21,000 nucleotides of DNA from Thalassiosira profunda (lineage: Eukaryota; Bacillariophyta; Thalassiosirophyceae; Thalassiosirales; Thalassiosiraceae). The notes under the pieces were generated by a model. That model was not told the origin of the DNA. It did not search any database and was given only the letters and a program-made list of their open reading frames with translations. The position numbers were made by a program, and so were the translations under genes. Each line of letters begins with the position of its first letter. The stretch's first letter is position 1. Positions 9,701 through 17,655 of the stretch are shown in pieces. The stretch is taken from NCBI GenBank assembly GCA_036939355.1, contig JALLAP010000076.1, positions 1-21,000 on the forward strand. Direction: 5' to 3'.

Positions 9701-12219
9701 CTGCTGGAGACGTTTACTGCGGCGAGTTCGTGGCCGGGAAGAGACATGATCTATCAGCAATGCTGGTCGCCCTGTCGAAGCCAGAGCCTGTCGCCGATGC
9801 CATCCTTTCGCTCCTGCCCGAAGGAAGCACGATGCAGAGCGCCCCGGCCAAGATTCTGCGCTCTGCGTTCCTTCTCGCCGTCGCGGAGCTGGAAGAGCGG
9901 TCTGCAGCGCAGATGCGAGCAATGGAGTCCGAAGGCGCGCGCGGGCGCAACATTGTGCCTAGGGAGTGCTTCGCGTGCGTGCTCGCCTACCTCACAAGGC
10001 TGGAGATGGAGAACGCGTCACGTGTCAGCAAGGTCTGGCTTTCGGCTTGCCTCGGGGAGCAGCAGCTGGAAGCGATCCGGACTCGAATCTACAAGGCGTA
10101 CGCTGCTTTGCATGGATGCAGTGTCGAGGACGCTGCGATGGTGAGCGAGGTTTTGAGCCTCAGCTTGGAGGAGCTCCGCAGCAAAGCGGATAAGTACGAC
10201 GAGATGGTCGCCGTGCGGTGCAACAATGTCGTGTCGCTGCTGCTGGAGTGCCGGGGCTTGCTTCGCGAGCTGCATATCGATCCGTGCGAGGAAGATGCCA
10301 AGATCGTGAGCAGCTTGAAGCGAACGGCTGGCCATGGCGACTCCTTTCAGTACACTGTCGCTGGCCTCTTTGAGACGTCCAATTGCATTGGCATTGGCAA
10401 CTCGGCCCTCGAACGGCTGAACAATCGCATCAGGGAGCTGAGCGACGAGAAGGAGCGGCCTTCTCGCGAGCCCGAGGCCGACGATTCGCGGCAGGAGCGG
10501 CCGCCATCCGGCGTGTTCATCAGCGCGCAGCACGCCGACTCATCCGGACCGCGCGCCGTCCAGATCCGCGAAGCAATTGCCGTCGCCTACGAGGTCAGAG
10601 ATCTCGGCCGACGCATCCGCAAGGGCGAAGAACTTTTGCGCCGCCCTTTGGATGTCGAGGAAACGCTTCGCACGCTCGTGCAGTTGAATGGAGTGGATGT
10701 TTGCGAGGTTCGGGAGCAGATCCGGGAACTGTGGGATCTGACCAAATCAACCGATGCTGATGCAGAGAAGGGGGAGTTCGTCGAACTCTGCGACATTGAT
10801 ATCAAGATCTTGGAGGAGCTGAAACAAAAGATGAAGCAGTGGCACGCGGACCTTGGGTCGGAAGAGTGCGATTGTGATCTCTGCTGCAGGTTGTTTTCGA
10901 TTCTTCCAGTGGAATGCCAGTTTTTGTCCGATTATTTGCAGACAATGGAGGGAGAGCGGAGCGTTGGCGAAGAGTCGGAGGAGGTGGCGCCGGCTCCGGC
11001 GGCACAGGACGAGGAAACGGCGACGGCGCCCAAGGTTTCTCTCCCGGAGAGGCTCGTCGAAGGTCCGCCTGCCGAGGCTGCGCCGCCCGTAGAAGGCGCG
11101 GGTCCTTCGCCATCTTCCCGGGCGGAATCCGAGCCCTCTGCCGGAGGGTCGCCCCCGGCCGAGACTTCCAAAGAGGCCATCGTGGCGCGACTGGAAGAGT
11201 TGGGCAAGTCGATCAGTGCGCTGTGGAAGATGCTGCAGATTCCACGCGAGGAGCAGGAGGCGTTCACGGCCAGCAGTCGCAGGCTCAGGTTGGGCAAGGG
11301 CTTGTTGGCTTTTGAGGCCGAATTGGCTCGATTGGAGGAGCTCAAGAGCGTGATTGGCAAGCTGATCGGCGAGCAACGGGAGATGATCCAGGATCTGTGG
11401 GACAAGACCCACGCGACCGCGTCCGAGAAGGCGGCGTTTGACCAACACTACCACGTCGAGGAGGAGCACCTGCTGACGTCGAAACTGTTGGAACAGCACC
11501 AGCGCTACGCTGCCGCCCTCGAGGCCAAGCTGGAGAAAATGCAGCCCATCCTCGACCTCATCGCCAAGCGCGAGCGCATCATCGAGGAGCGCAACAATTT
11601 AGAGTTCCTGCAGAAGGATCCGGACCGGTTCAACGGACGTGGGGCGATCGCGCGCGCAGAGCTGCACGCTAAGGAGGAGAAGATGAACCGCCGGGTGATG
11701 AAGGGGCTGCCCAAGCTCACCGCGATGCTGGAAGTGGCGCTGAAGGGGTGGCACGCCGAGAACAAGCCCCAGGCAGCGGAGGAAGGCCAGATTGTGAATC
11801 CGGACCTGGGCCACTTCATGTACCAGGGCGCGCCCTATTTGCAAACGATGGAGAGCCAGGAGGAGGAATGGCGGACGCGGAAGGAACGGGAGAGACAGGC
11901 CAAGCGCGAGCAGAGGCCGGCCTCGGCACGGACGCGCGCTCACTCTGTCAATCGGGGTGGGCGCAGCGACGTCTCACGCGCGGGCTCGAAACCGCAAAGG
12001 AGATATCACGGTGACAACCCCCGTCACCCTCCTGGTAATCTCGGCCCTGCCCGATCTGGCTCCAATGCGCAGTCGGTACGACGCGGGCCACTGGGCAACG
12101 CCAGCATCCACCGGGAACACAACGCGAAGTCGGCGTCCCGTTCTCCGAGCAAAGACCGCCCCGCGCCGCAGGCCCAGCCACCGCATGGCCGTCGCTCGAA
12201 GCCCGGGAAGGAGACGTAG
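3706..12219 (+). CDS. giant fusion protein: triple CXC - Tudor-like - MORN array - F-box-like - MAP65/ASE1
   Basis: Six exons (3706-3846, 4137-4797, 4890-5564, 5642-6176, 6247-7691, 7763-12219) join in one frame to 2637 aa. The start sits in a CCGCCATGG context and all five introns are GT-AG. Approximate residues: acidic N-terminus with a UIM-like motif at 85; Cys knuckle 200-234; three CXC motifs 300-470; Tudor-like 554-611; unknown domain 690-950; helical region 990-1150; basic linker near 1390-1440; 14 MORN repeats 1505-1815; F-box-like 1880-1925; MAP65/ASE1 1945-2540; Arg/Ser-rich basic tail to the end. CXC domains bind DNA, MORN arrays often bind membranes or scaffolds, and MAP65 bundles antiparallel microtubules at the spindle midzone. 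A cell-division scaffold linking these is inference. Exon 6 alone (about 1485 codons without a stop) joins the MORN, F-box and MAP65 parts, so that half of the fusion is secure. The link to the CXC part depends on the introns at 6177 and 7692, both of which keep frame. Confidence 0.8.
3847..4136 (+). other. intron 1 of the fusion gene (phase 0)
   Basis: The donor is GGG|GTGAGT and the acceptor is a long pyrimidine tract ending TTCCCAG. At 290 nt it is the longest coding intron of this gene. Exon 1 encodes 47 acidic residues. An ATG inside the intron at 4047 also reads into exon 2 but uses the pyrimidine tract as a false hydrophobic leader. Confidence 0.7.
4595..4710 (+). other. Cys knuckle in exon 2 of the fusion gene
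   Basis: At about residues 200-234 the protein reads QCSNDDC, then PCCFYDSD, then LYLRSGLCFECQKTLNEKRW, followed by a basic RRRKKK patch. Three Cys pairs with a conserved-looking aromatic/Gly context suggest a small zinc-binding fold next to a nuclear-localisation-like patch. I recognise no named family. Confidence 0.5.
4798..4889 (+). other. intron 2 of the fusion gene (phase 1)
   Basis: This 92-nt intron has donor G|GTGAATGG and acceptor CCTCTGCAG. The split codon is G|AT (Asp), which joins ...SNLGTV to DITLWPAIPL. Confidence 0.75.
4995..5500 (+). other. triple CXC (tesmin/TSO1-like) zinc region
   Basis: Three Cys-rich motifs occur in series: CRCSKSKCLQLYCACF...CRCTNC, CNCRKSKCLMLYCDCF...CRCTDC and CRCTKSKCLKKYCVCF...CKCSNC. 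The CRC domain of tesmin, LIN54 and TSO1 normally has two such motifs separated by an RNPxAF-type linker, and it binds CHR-type DNA through conserved tyrosines. Here the KSKCL..YC.CF core, including the tyrosine, is intact in all three, and both spacers carry P(N/R)AF. The first two motifs resemble each other most, suggesting duplication of the N-terminal half. Confidence 0.9.
5565..5641 (+). other. intron 3 of the fusion gene (phase 1)
   Basis: This 77-nt intron has donor G|GTGAGTAG and acceptor CTCCTTTAG. It joins ...ANAV to DATHKIQAEA through a split Asp codon. Reading through it would stop within two codons. Confidence 0.75.
5826..6000 (+). other. Tudor-like domain
   Basis: Residues about 554-611 read YPVGTTVKDQF, FGEITEHRD, LIYVVAFDGDDEEYRY. 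This follows the Tudor-like pattern seen in plant and algal chromatin proteins (VGxxVxKxF ... FxGxV ... YxVxYxDGDxExY). A short CNRDGC...HRCEGH metal-binding motif follows. Histone-tail binding is possible, but the aromatic cage cannot be judged without an alignment. Confidence 0.55.
6177..6246 (+). other. intron 4 of the fusion gene (phase 2)
   Basis: This 70-nt intron has donor C|GTGAGT and acceptor CTTCACCTAG. The split codon TC|C (Ser) connects the basic end of exon 4 with SVDAEDDDASS. Without splicing, exon 4 ends at the TGA at 6178-6180. Confidence 0.7.
7692..7762 (+). other. intron 5 of the fusion gene (phase 1)
   Basis: This 71-nt intron has donor G|GTAAGTCG and acceptor TCTCACTGCAG. 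It joins ...LMSKIDG to the AKVPVEWVLYDEE region through a G|CG alanine codon. It is the join on which the CXC-to-MORN/MAP65 fusion depends. Confidence 0.75.
8818..9750 (+). other. array of 14 MORN repeats
   Basis: Repeats of 17-24 residues follow the MORN pattern (Y-E/D-G-E/Q-W...G-K...H-G-x-G). Thirteen are well formed. The seventh (YDGEWENGKLQRLNHNV) is truncated and lacks the HGxG turn. The first and eighth both begin VYEGER(D)ENG, about 471 bases apart, so the array looks like two blocks of seven. MORN arrays are known in PIP kinases, junctophilins and apicomplexan basal-complex proteins. Confidence 0.95.
9944..10060 (+). other. F-box-like segment
   Basis: After the MORN array the protein reads IVPRECFACVLAYLTRLEMENASRVSKVWLSAC (here split as IVPRECFACVLAYL and SRVSKVWLSAC). 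This matches the F-box pattern LPxExxxxILxYLxxxxLxxxxxVSKxW. F-boxes bind SKP1 in SCF ubiquitin ligases. The match is moderate, and a structural helical hairpin remains possible. Confidence 0.45.
10140..11940 (+). other. MAP65/ASE1/PRC1 homology region
   Basis: The C-terminal part follows the MAP65/ASE1 plan: LGKSISALWKMLQIP, then ELARLEELKSVIGKLIGEQ, REMIQDLWDKTHAT, LEKMQPILDLIAKRERIIEER, LEFLQKDPDRFNGRG, KEEKMNRRVMKGLPKLT, and GAPYLQTMESQEEEWRTRKE before a basic tail. These match, in order, the spectrin-like rod and microtubule-binding helices of PRC1, Ase1 and MAP65. The upstream part (about residues 1945-2180) looks like the coiled-coil dimerisation end. Low-complexity Ala/Pro/Glu sequence (about 10970-11160) separates the two. 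Family members are usually about 550-750 aa, matching this region alone. Confidence 0.85.
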
Positions 12220-13787
12220 AGGTGAATGTGGGATGAGGTGGCGAGGAATTATTAGTGGAGGAGGGAGGGACAGATTGTGTTCTTGTGGATCTGTCCTGGG
12301 GGTGGTTGCCGATTCACCCGTCGGATTGCCCACCCATATTGGTTTGGGGCACGCGAGTGCTCATAAAAGGTCTTATGTAGCTTTTGTTTCCCCGCCCACG
12401 TTGCTCTTTTAAGAGTCGTCGCATATTCCGCTTGCCAACGCATCGCACGCAATAGATCATGCTTGGCCAAGACACCAGCAATGATCTCACGAGCTGCCGC
12501 AGTGCCCCAACGAACGTTTTGCAAGCCTTTAGGATCTTTCTTTCTCCACTGGACGAACGAACAGACACTGTTGCAATTCCTGGCTGACAAGACTTCTGCA
12601 AACTACGGATCGGATGGCCTTCCACCGGCTGGGCCGCCCGCAAGCAAATCAGATATTGCCGAATGCAAAGCTCGGCACCCTTTGAGGTGTGAGCAGCATT
12701 CCCAGTTCAACACCCCCTGAGCAGCCGTCACCCGTTGTTGCAGTGCTTGTTGCCCTCCAAGGCAGTAGGTTTGCAGTGTATCTCGTTCGTTCGTTCGCGT
12801 TCGACTTCATTGTGCCGGATATCACACTGCATTCTCTGTCTGCCGTTCTACAACCCCTCGCACGTTGTTCAATTGCATGCTTCCGGGATGCGGTTTCAGA
12901 TGTGCACTCGTATGCTCCACAGCCCCGCTATCTGTTCGGTCCCAGGCAGCTCTCCGTCGCGGCGTCGTCTACCGCTTCCCAACTCTCTGCTACCGCCTCC
13001 AGCCCAGCTCTTCTTCCTCCTCGTCCTCGCCTTCTCTCACTTGGTCCAAAGAGTAACTACGCCATCAGCTCGCAATTTGCTCAGCCTTTATGCGGCAGCG
13101 AGCCCATCTATCTCTTCTCTGCGAGACGACATCACAAGATCCAAAAGGATCGAGAGGAGAGATGCACGCCACTCTATTCGCCACCTCCTGCGAGCGGCGA
13201 CGAACGAACGAACGTCTCTGCTCTCATCGTGCGCGGCGCCGAGAAGCCCCGCAGAGAGTCGGCACAACCCACCACTATCGCACCCATCACACATCACATC
13301 ATCACGCTCACATCAGAGGTTATTCATCATCAGCCGAGCGACCCGCCGCCAGCCAAAGCCGGTCATTTCGTGCACTGCGGCAGCAGCGCCTTCTGCGGCG
13401 GCCGCCACGGACGCGACGGCCGGAACGAAGGCCTCCGCGGCCGCCAATGGCCATGATTGATTGATGTGACGCCGCGAGGAGCTTTGCTCTCTGCTCTCTG
13501 CATGCCTGTAGGTAGCCTGTGAAAAACGGAGGACGGAAGAAGGCGGACTTAGGCGCCTGGCCGTCACCTCCTTTAGAGGTAGTCAAAGTGTCCATTTTCG
13601 TCTTTATTTATTCTTAGAGAAACGTCGCTACGTATTTTTTATATAGTTGCTAGATCACGTGCCACTCTCGCCATGGCCACTTTGCACAGCGCTACCTCGC
13701 CTCTCCCTACATAACCCCTATTGTAACGCCGGCTCCAAGGCAAGGCCAGCCCGAGGGTTCACCGCGCCAGGACGCGACTTGAAGACG
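12220..13787. other. intergenic region, no convincing gene
   Basis: This stretch contains the 3' UTR of the fusion gene and the upstream region of the M16 gene. Two overlapping + frames (from about 12.69 to 13.46 kb) are open but Ser/Pro/Ala-rich and unlike any known family. A minus-strand stretch at about 12390-12590 translates to a more protein-like sequence (FVQWRKKDPKGLQNVRWGTA, then AREIIAGVLAKHDLLRAMRW) and could be an exon or gene relic. CGTT-type tetranucleotide runs lie at 12784-12797 and, as the exact reverse complement, at 13201-13214. Confidence 0.4.
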
Positions 13788-15602
13788 ATGCTCGCCTCCC
13801 GCCTCGCCGCCCGCTCCGCCGCCGCCGCGGGGCGCCGGACCCTCTCCACCCCCGCCGCGGCCGCGGTCGCTTCGGACTCTCTGCCGAGTTATGTCAGCGA
13901 GGCCCCCGTGCCAGAGGTCACGACGCTGGAGAACGGGGTGCGGGTGGCGAGCGTGTACGGCGCGGGGTGAGTTCCATTGAACATAATTCGGGGGTCTGGC
14001 TGCATGGTTGGTGCGGATTTTTGAGGAGGGAGGGGGCCGATACGGGCGTCGAATCAACTTTTGGAGGCTGTCGGGTCGGTTTAGTTCCCCATCGGAGGCG
14101 GGTGCCATAACGGGGGACGGGCTCGCTCGTGCTGGTGCGACGGCGAGTGGAATGGATTTGTATTTGGGGGGAGAGAACTCGTCGGTGCTCGGGAGCCCAA
14201 CCGGGGGAGTGGATTTGTATTGAAAAAATGGCATGGCAGCGCTTGTAACTTCAAGCGACGCATCCAAAAGAAAACGACGGGATGATTATTTGCCGCGTTG
14301 TTGTTTGTTGTTAGCATGGGAATGGAGAGCGGCGGCGCTGTCTCCCGGAGGCTGCGTCGCCGGAAAAAGGAGGGGAGAGACATATTTTTATTTTGAGCAT
14401 GTGATGTGTACACAATCTATCTCACCGCAAAATTCCCTTTTATGGCCCATCACATCAATTTCAGCTCCAACGGCCCCTCGTACGCCACGGCCCGCATCGC
14501 CTCCGTGGGATCGCGCTTCGACCACGTCGGGGGCGAGTCGGCCCTCCTCGCCGCCTCCCTCGGCGGCGTCACGGGAAGGGAGCACCTTTCGCTGACTTCG
14601 CTCACATCGCTCACGGCCCCGGGTGACATTGCCGACCTGAAGGCGGCGCTGACGGCCAAGGTGGCCAATGGTTCCTACGATGCGCAGATGATGGACCACC
14701 TCCACGCCACGGCGTACCAAACGATGGACAAGGGAAATTCGCTCGGCAACTTTTTGGAGGGCACGGAGGAGTCGATTGCGGCCGTGACTCCGACGGACGT
14801 GGCCAAAGTGGCCTCCAACGTGAAGGGAAGCGACGTGGTGGTCGTCGGAACGGGCAGCGGATCGCACGACCGGCTCGTCGAGGAGGCCAACAAAACGTAC
14901 GGCGACCTGCCCGCCGGCGCCGGGAGCACTTCCAAGGCCGTGGCGGCCGCTACCGGCCAATCGGCCTTCATCGGGAGCGACGTGCGCATCCGCTACGATT
15001 CCCAGTCCAACGCCACCATCGCGTTGGGCTTCGAGGGGGCGTCGTGGACCGATCCCAACGCCCTTCCGCTGGCGCTCATGACGACCCTCCTGGGCTCCTT
15101 CCAGCAGTCGTCGGGCCTCGGGAAGAACGTGGCCCAATCCATGTGCCAGGAGGTGGCCGACCACGGATTGGCCTCGTCGATCGGCGCCTTCAGCCTCAGC
15201 TACTCGGACGCCGGCCTGTTTGGCATCACGGCCACCGCCCCGGACAACAAGCTCGACGACCTGCTGTGGTACGTCATGCCCAACCTCGTGCGATTGGCGC
15301 ACGGCGTGTCGGACGAGGAGTTCGCACGCGCCAAGATTGCCCTGAAGGCGCAGCTTCTGGGTGCGATGGACGGCGACGTGGCCCTCGGCGAGGCCGTTGC
15401 GGAGCAGCTCCAGACGATCGGACGGGTCATGAGCCTGAGTGAGACGGTGGCGCGGGTCGACGCGCTGGAGATGAGTGATGTGAAGGCGGCGGCCGATCAG
15501 GTGATCAACGACCAGGATCACGCGCTCGCGGCGATTGGGGGCATTCACGAGCTGCCCGACTACAATTGGATCCGTCGCCACTCGTACATGCTGCGGTACT
15601 AA
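13788..15602 (+). CDS. mitochondrial M16-family protein (complex III core / processing peptidase-like), non-catalytic
   Basis: Two exons, 13788-13966 and 14465-15602, encode 438 aa. The N-terminus (MLASRLAARSAAAAGRRTLS) is an Arg/Ala/Ser mitochondrial presequence with an RRTLS|TP-like cleavage context. The M16 signature ...LENGVRVAS follows, then GSRFD, REHL, DLKAALTAKV, MMDHLHATAYQ and VVVVGTG, and then a C-terminal M16 domain (ALGFEGASW, LPLALMTTLLG). The zinc motif HXXEH that should follow GSRFD is absent, and the N-terminal domain is roughly 50 residues short, so peptidase activity is unlikely. Total length is close to complex III core protein 2 (about 440-460 aa). The best reading is a QCR2-like structural subunit or the non-catalytic MPP partner. 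It acts in the mitochondrial matrix or inner membrane. Confidence 0.8.
13967..14464 (+). other. intron of the M16 gene (phase 2)
   Basis: The donor is GCGG|GTGAGT and the acceptor is ATCAATTTCAG. It joins ...ASVYGAG to SNGPSYATARIASVGSRFD in frame. At 498 nt it is much longer than the 70-92-nt introns common in the neighbouring gene. I see no further exon inside it. Confidence 0.75.
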
Positions 15603-15938
15603 AGAGATGATGTGGGATGAGAATTGATGGGAGGTGGGATGTGGAAGGGGACTTAGAGGTGGAGTGGGAGCGGAGTGTGAAGGGGAAGGATCGGGGAATA
15701 GGGAGGTGGACGAATGAACAGGGTGTGTCCGTGTAGAGTAACATTTTCAGGGGAGCAATTGCAATTACCTAGGGTTGAGTAGTAGAAGAACTTTTGCACG
15801 CACATCTCTGCTCAAATAACGAGGATCCGAGACTAGATACCCTTTTATTCATCAAACATGCCTCGTCGGAGCTACCAGCTCTGTCCCCCGAATCTAACCT
15901 TTATGCCCCAACAAAAGGTATCTATCATAAAAGTTTCC
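15603..15938. other. convergent intergenic region
   Basis: Two genes end here tail to tail. The left part is purine/G-rich (GGAGGTGGG...GGAAGGGG). The right part is A/T-richer and contains the small palindrome AATTGCAATT near 15755. No further coding signal was seen. Confidence 0.5.
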
Positions 15939-17174
15939 CTACGGTCTGGCCAGACGTTGGTAATTGGCCTCTGTCAACGGACCAACAAAATTTTTGAAGG
16001 GAGAATGTTCCCCATCGCTCCAAAAGTCCGCGTATTCCGCGCTAAAGGTTTCCGGCTCTTCATCGACCCACGTCGTTTCGCAGCAGGCCCGGCGGTTGTT
16101 CGTCCACCTCCAGCCCACACACTGGCCGCACGTCACAATTTCAAGCGAGAACGGTGGCTCGTGCAGATACAGACGATTCCCGGGATATCTATCAATAGAG
16201 TCCTCGGCGAGGGTCCAACGGTGATCGATCAATGTGCAATTGCGAAGCTTGAGACGGCAGACTGCAGTCATCAATTCTGGGGCATCCCGAACACGAGCAA
16301 GTGGATTTTGGCTGCTGCCGTAGACGCTGGCCGGAATTTGCAATGTACGCAGCACCGGAAAATCCCTCTCCCCAATTTGGCGAACGTCGCCGCTGATAGA
16401 TCGTCCGTCCAGGACCAGCCTCTTCAGAACCGGGAAGTCGGCCAAATCTGCCAAATCACCATGGACTCCCGGGCAGTTGGAAATTGTGACACCATTAAGT
16501 GTCTCTCTCAGGACCCTAAGACTGGCAGTGCTGCCCCGAAGCAGTGGAACGCCGACGCAGTGCAATTCCCTCAGCGGGGGGAGAGCGGACACCACCTCCT
16601 CCAGATCCACTTTCAGGCCCCCAACGTTTTTTATCAACAATTTTTGCAGATAGGGAAAGCCAAACAGGCTTGGGTAGCGTCCGTTCAACCGCATCCCATC
16701 TAAGGCGAGGATGCGCAGTTGGGTGAAGTTTGCCACGACGTCAATCCGATGGACAGGGCGATCCTCCCGCGGCTCCGGCGTCAGCTCCGGCTCCGGATCC
16801 TCTCCATCCTCAAATCTCATCTCCCCCGTGATGCGTGGATGAAAACACAATTGTTGCAAACCGGGCAGAGCCCGACTCATCCCCGCCAGCGCCTCGAATC
16901 TCCTCAAAGAATGGACGCGATATTCCGATTCCGGGGAGGCGCCAAGAGAAATTGCAAATGGATCGAATGAAACGAGGGTGACGGTGGCCGCCTTCCGGAA
17001 TGTCCTGCAAATCCGGGCGCGCAGAATTTCGTCCCAGCTCAGGTATCCGAAAATTGTGGCGACCATTTCAACGCCCAGCGATCCGAACGAGGCAAGGGCG
17101 GCGCGGTTTTCCTCAGACAAAGCATCGATGGCATGGCCACCCGGATCGAGCTTGCGCCTCTTGACTGCTGACAT
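15939..17174 (-). CDS. F-box-like leucine-rich protein
   Basis: The 411-aa product starts at MSAVKRRKLDPGG, where KRRK resembles a nuclear-localisation patch. An F-box-like segment follows at about residues 30-65 (LGVEMVATIFGYLSWDEILRARICRTFRKAA). The middle is leucine-rich with LRR-like strands (LRILALDGMRLNG, LQKLLIKNVGGL, LRELHCVGVPLL, LKRLVLDGRSISG, LRTLQIPASV). The C-terminus has a Cys/Trp-rich patch (TCGQCVGWRWTNNRRACCETTW). F-box/LRR proteins supply substrates to SCF ubiquitin ligases, and this role is inferred. It is intronless and divergent from the RING-SEL1-MYND gene at 17656. An upstream in-frame ATG at 17300 would add 42 residues of basic, promoter-like translation and is less likely. 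Confidence is high that it codes and moderate for the family. Confidence 0.78.
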   Translation of the reverse strand: MSAVKRRKLDPGGHAIDALSEENRAALASFGSLGVEMVATIFGYLSWDEILRARICRTFRKAATVTLVSFDPFAISLGASPESEYRVHSLRRFEALAGMSRALPGLQQLCFHPRITGEMRFEDGEDPEPELTPEPREDRPVHRIDVVANFTQLRILALDGMRLNGRYPSLFGFPYLQKLLIKNVGGLKVDLEEVVSALPPLRELHCVGVPLLRGSTASLRVLRETLNGVTISNCPGVHGDLADLADFPVLKRLVLDGRSISGDVRQIGERDFPVLRTLQIPASVYGSSQNPLARVRDAPELMTAVCRLKLRNCTLIDHRWTLAEDSIDRYPGNRLYLHEPPFSLEIVTCGQCVGWRWTNNRRACCETTWVDEEPETFSAEYADFWSDGEHSPFKNFVGPLTEANYQRLARP

Positions 17175-17655
17175 GATTTCCTCGCGAGTTGATGTGTGAT
17201 ATGTGTGCGATATTTTATGAGTGCTCTTCTGGCGTCGAGTTCGGGACTGCAAATCTATGAAATGCCACCGGTGATCCGCCTGGGTTGCAATCGAGCGCAC
17301 GAGCCGGTACCTTGTGGGGCGAGGGGCAACGGCGGTCGCGGCGGCGGCGGGCGGGGGGTTATTTCAATTCGAGGCGCAACAAGAGACCCGCCCCGCGCGT
17401 ATCCATCCGTCCGTCAGTGTTTCACACACACATCAACAGTCAACACGCACATCGCACATCACACGCGGAACCCGCCTCCGCCCCCTCCTCACCGCCGCGC
17501 CCGCCCGACGCCCGACCCCGCCTTCTTATCAACCGCAGGCCCCTCTTGTTCGCGCCTCTCCTCTGGAGAGTCCTCGCCACGCTGATTGCTTGCCGGTAAT
17601 TTTGGGGCAGGAAAAGTACACGTGCACCGTCTGAGGTGCACCATCACATGGCATC
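17175..17655. promoter_or_regulatory. divergent promoter region
   Basis: These 481 bases separate the start of the minus-strand F-box-like gene from the start of RING-SEL1-MYND copy B. They contain a very G-rich patch (about 17330-17360, GGCGG repeats), then a CA/CT-rich tract (about 17420-17480), and a possible acceptor TTTTGGGGCAG ending at 17610. No clear TATA box was found. Confidence 0.4.
17635..17642 (+). promoter_or_regulatory. GGTGCACC palindrome before copy B
   Basis: The octamer ends 13 bases before the ATG at 17656. A second GTGCACC lies just upstream (about 17622-17628), so copy B carries a tandem version. The same octamer precedes copies A and C. Confidence 0.45.

Noticed and set aside
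3706..12219. Two or more separate genes (CXC gene, then MORN/MAP65 gene)
   Set aside because: Introns at 6177-6246 and 7692-7762 have strong sites and keep frame, no promoter-like gap or early stop separates the parts, and duplicated linker sequence lies on both sides. It remains to be tested by cDNA.
12784..13214. 14-bp inverted repeat (CGTTCGTTCGTTCG and its complement)
   Set aside because: Both arms are simple tetranucleotide runs, so the match is expected by slippage and does not indicate a mobile element end.
12689..13460. Long + strand open frames as a coding gene
   Set aside because: Two overlapping frames are equally open, the product is Ser/Pro/Ala low complexity, and no family or splice pattern supports it.
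15768..15780. Telomere-like CCTAGGGTTGAG
   Set aside because: It is a single partial unit with no array.
17175..17300. N-terminal extension of the F-box-like protein from the ATG at 17300
   Set aside because: The extra 42 residues look like translated promoter sequence. MSAVKRRKLD at 17174 is a more natural start.
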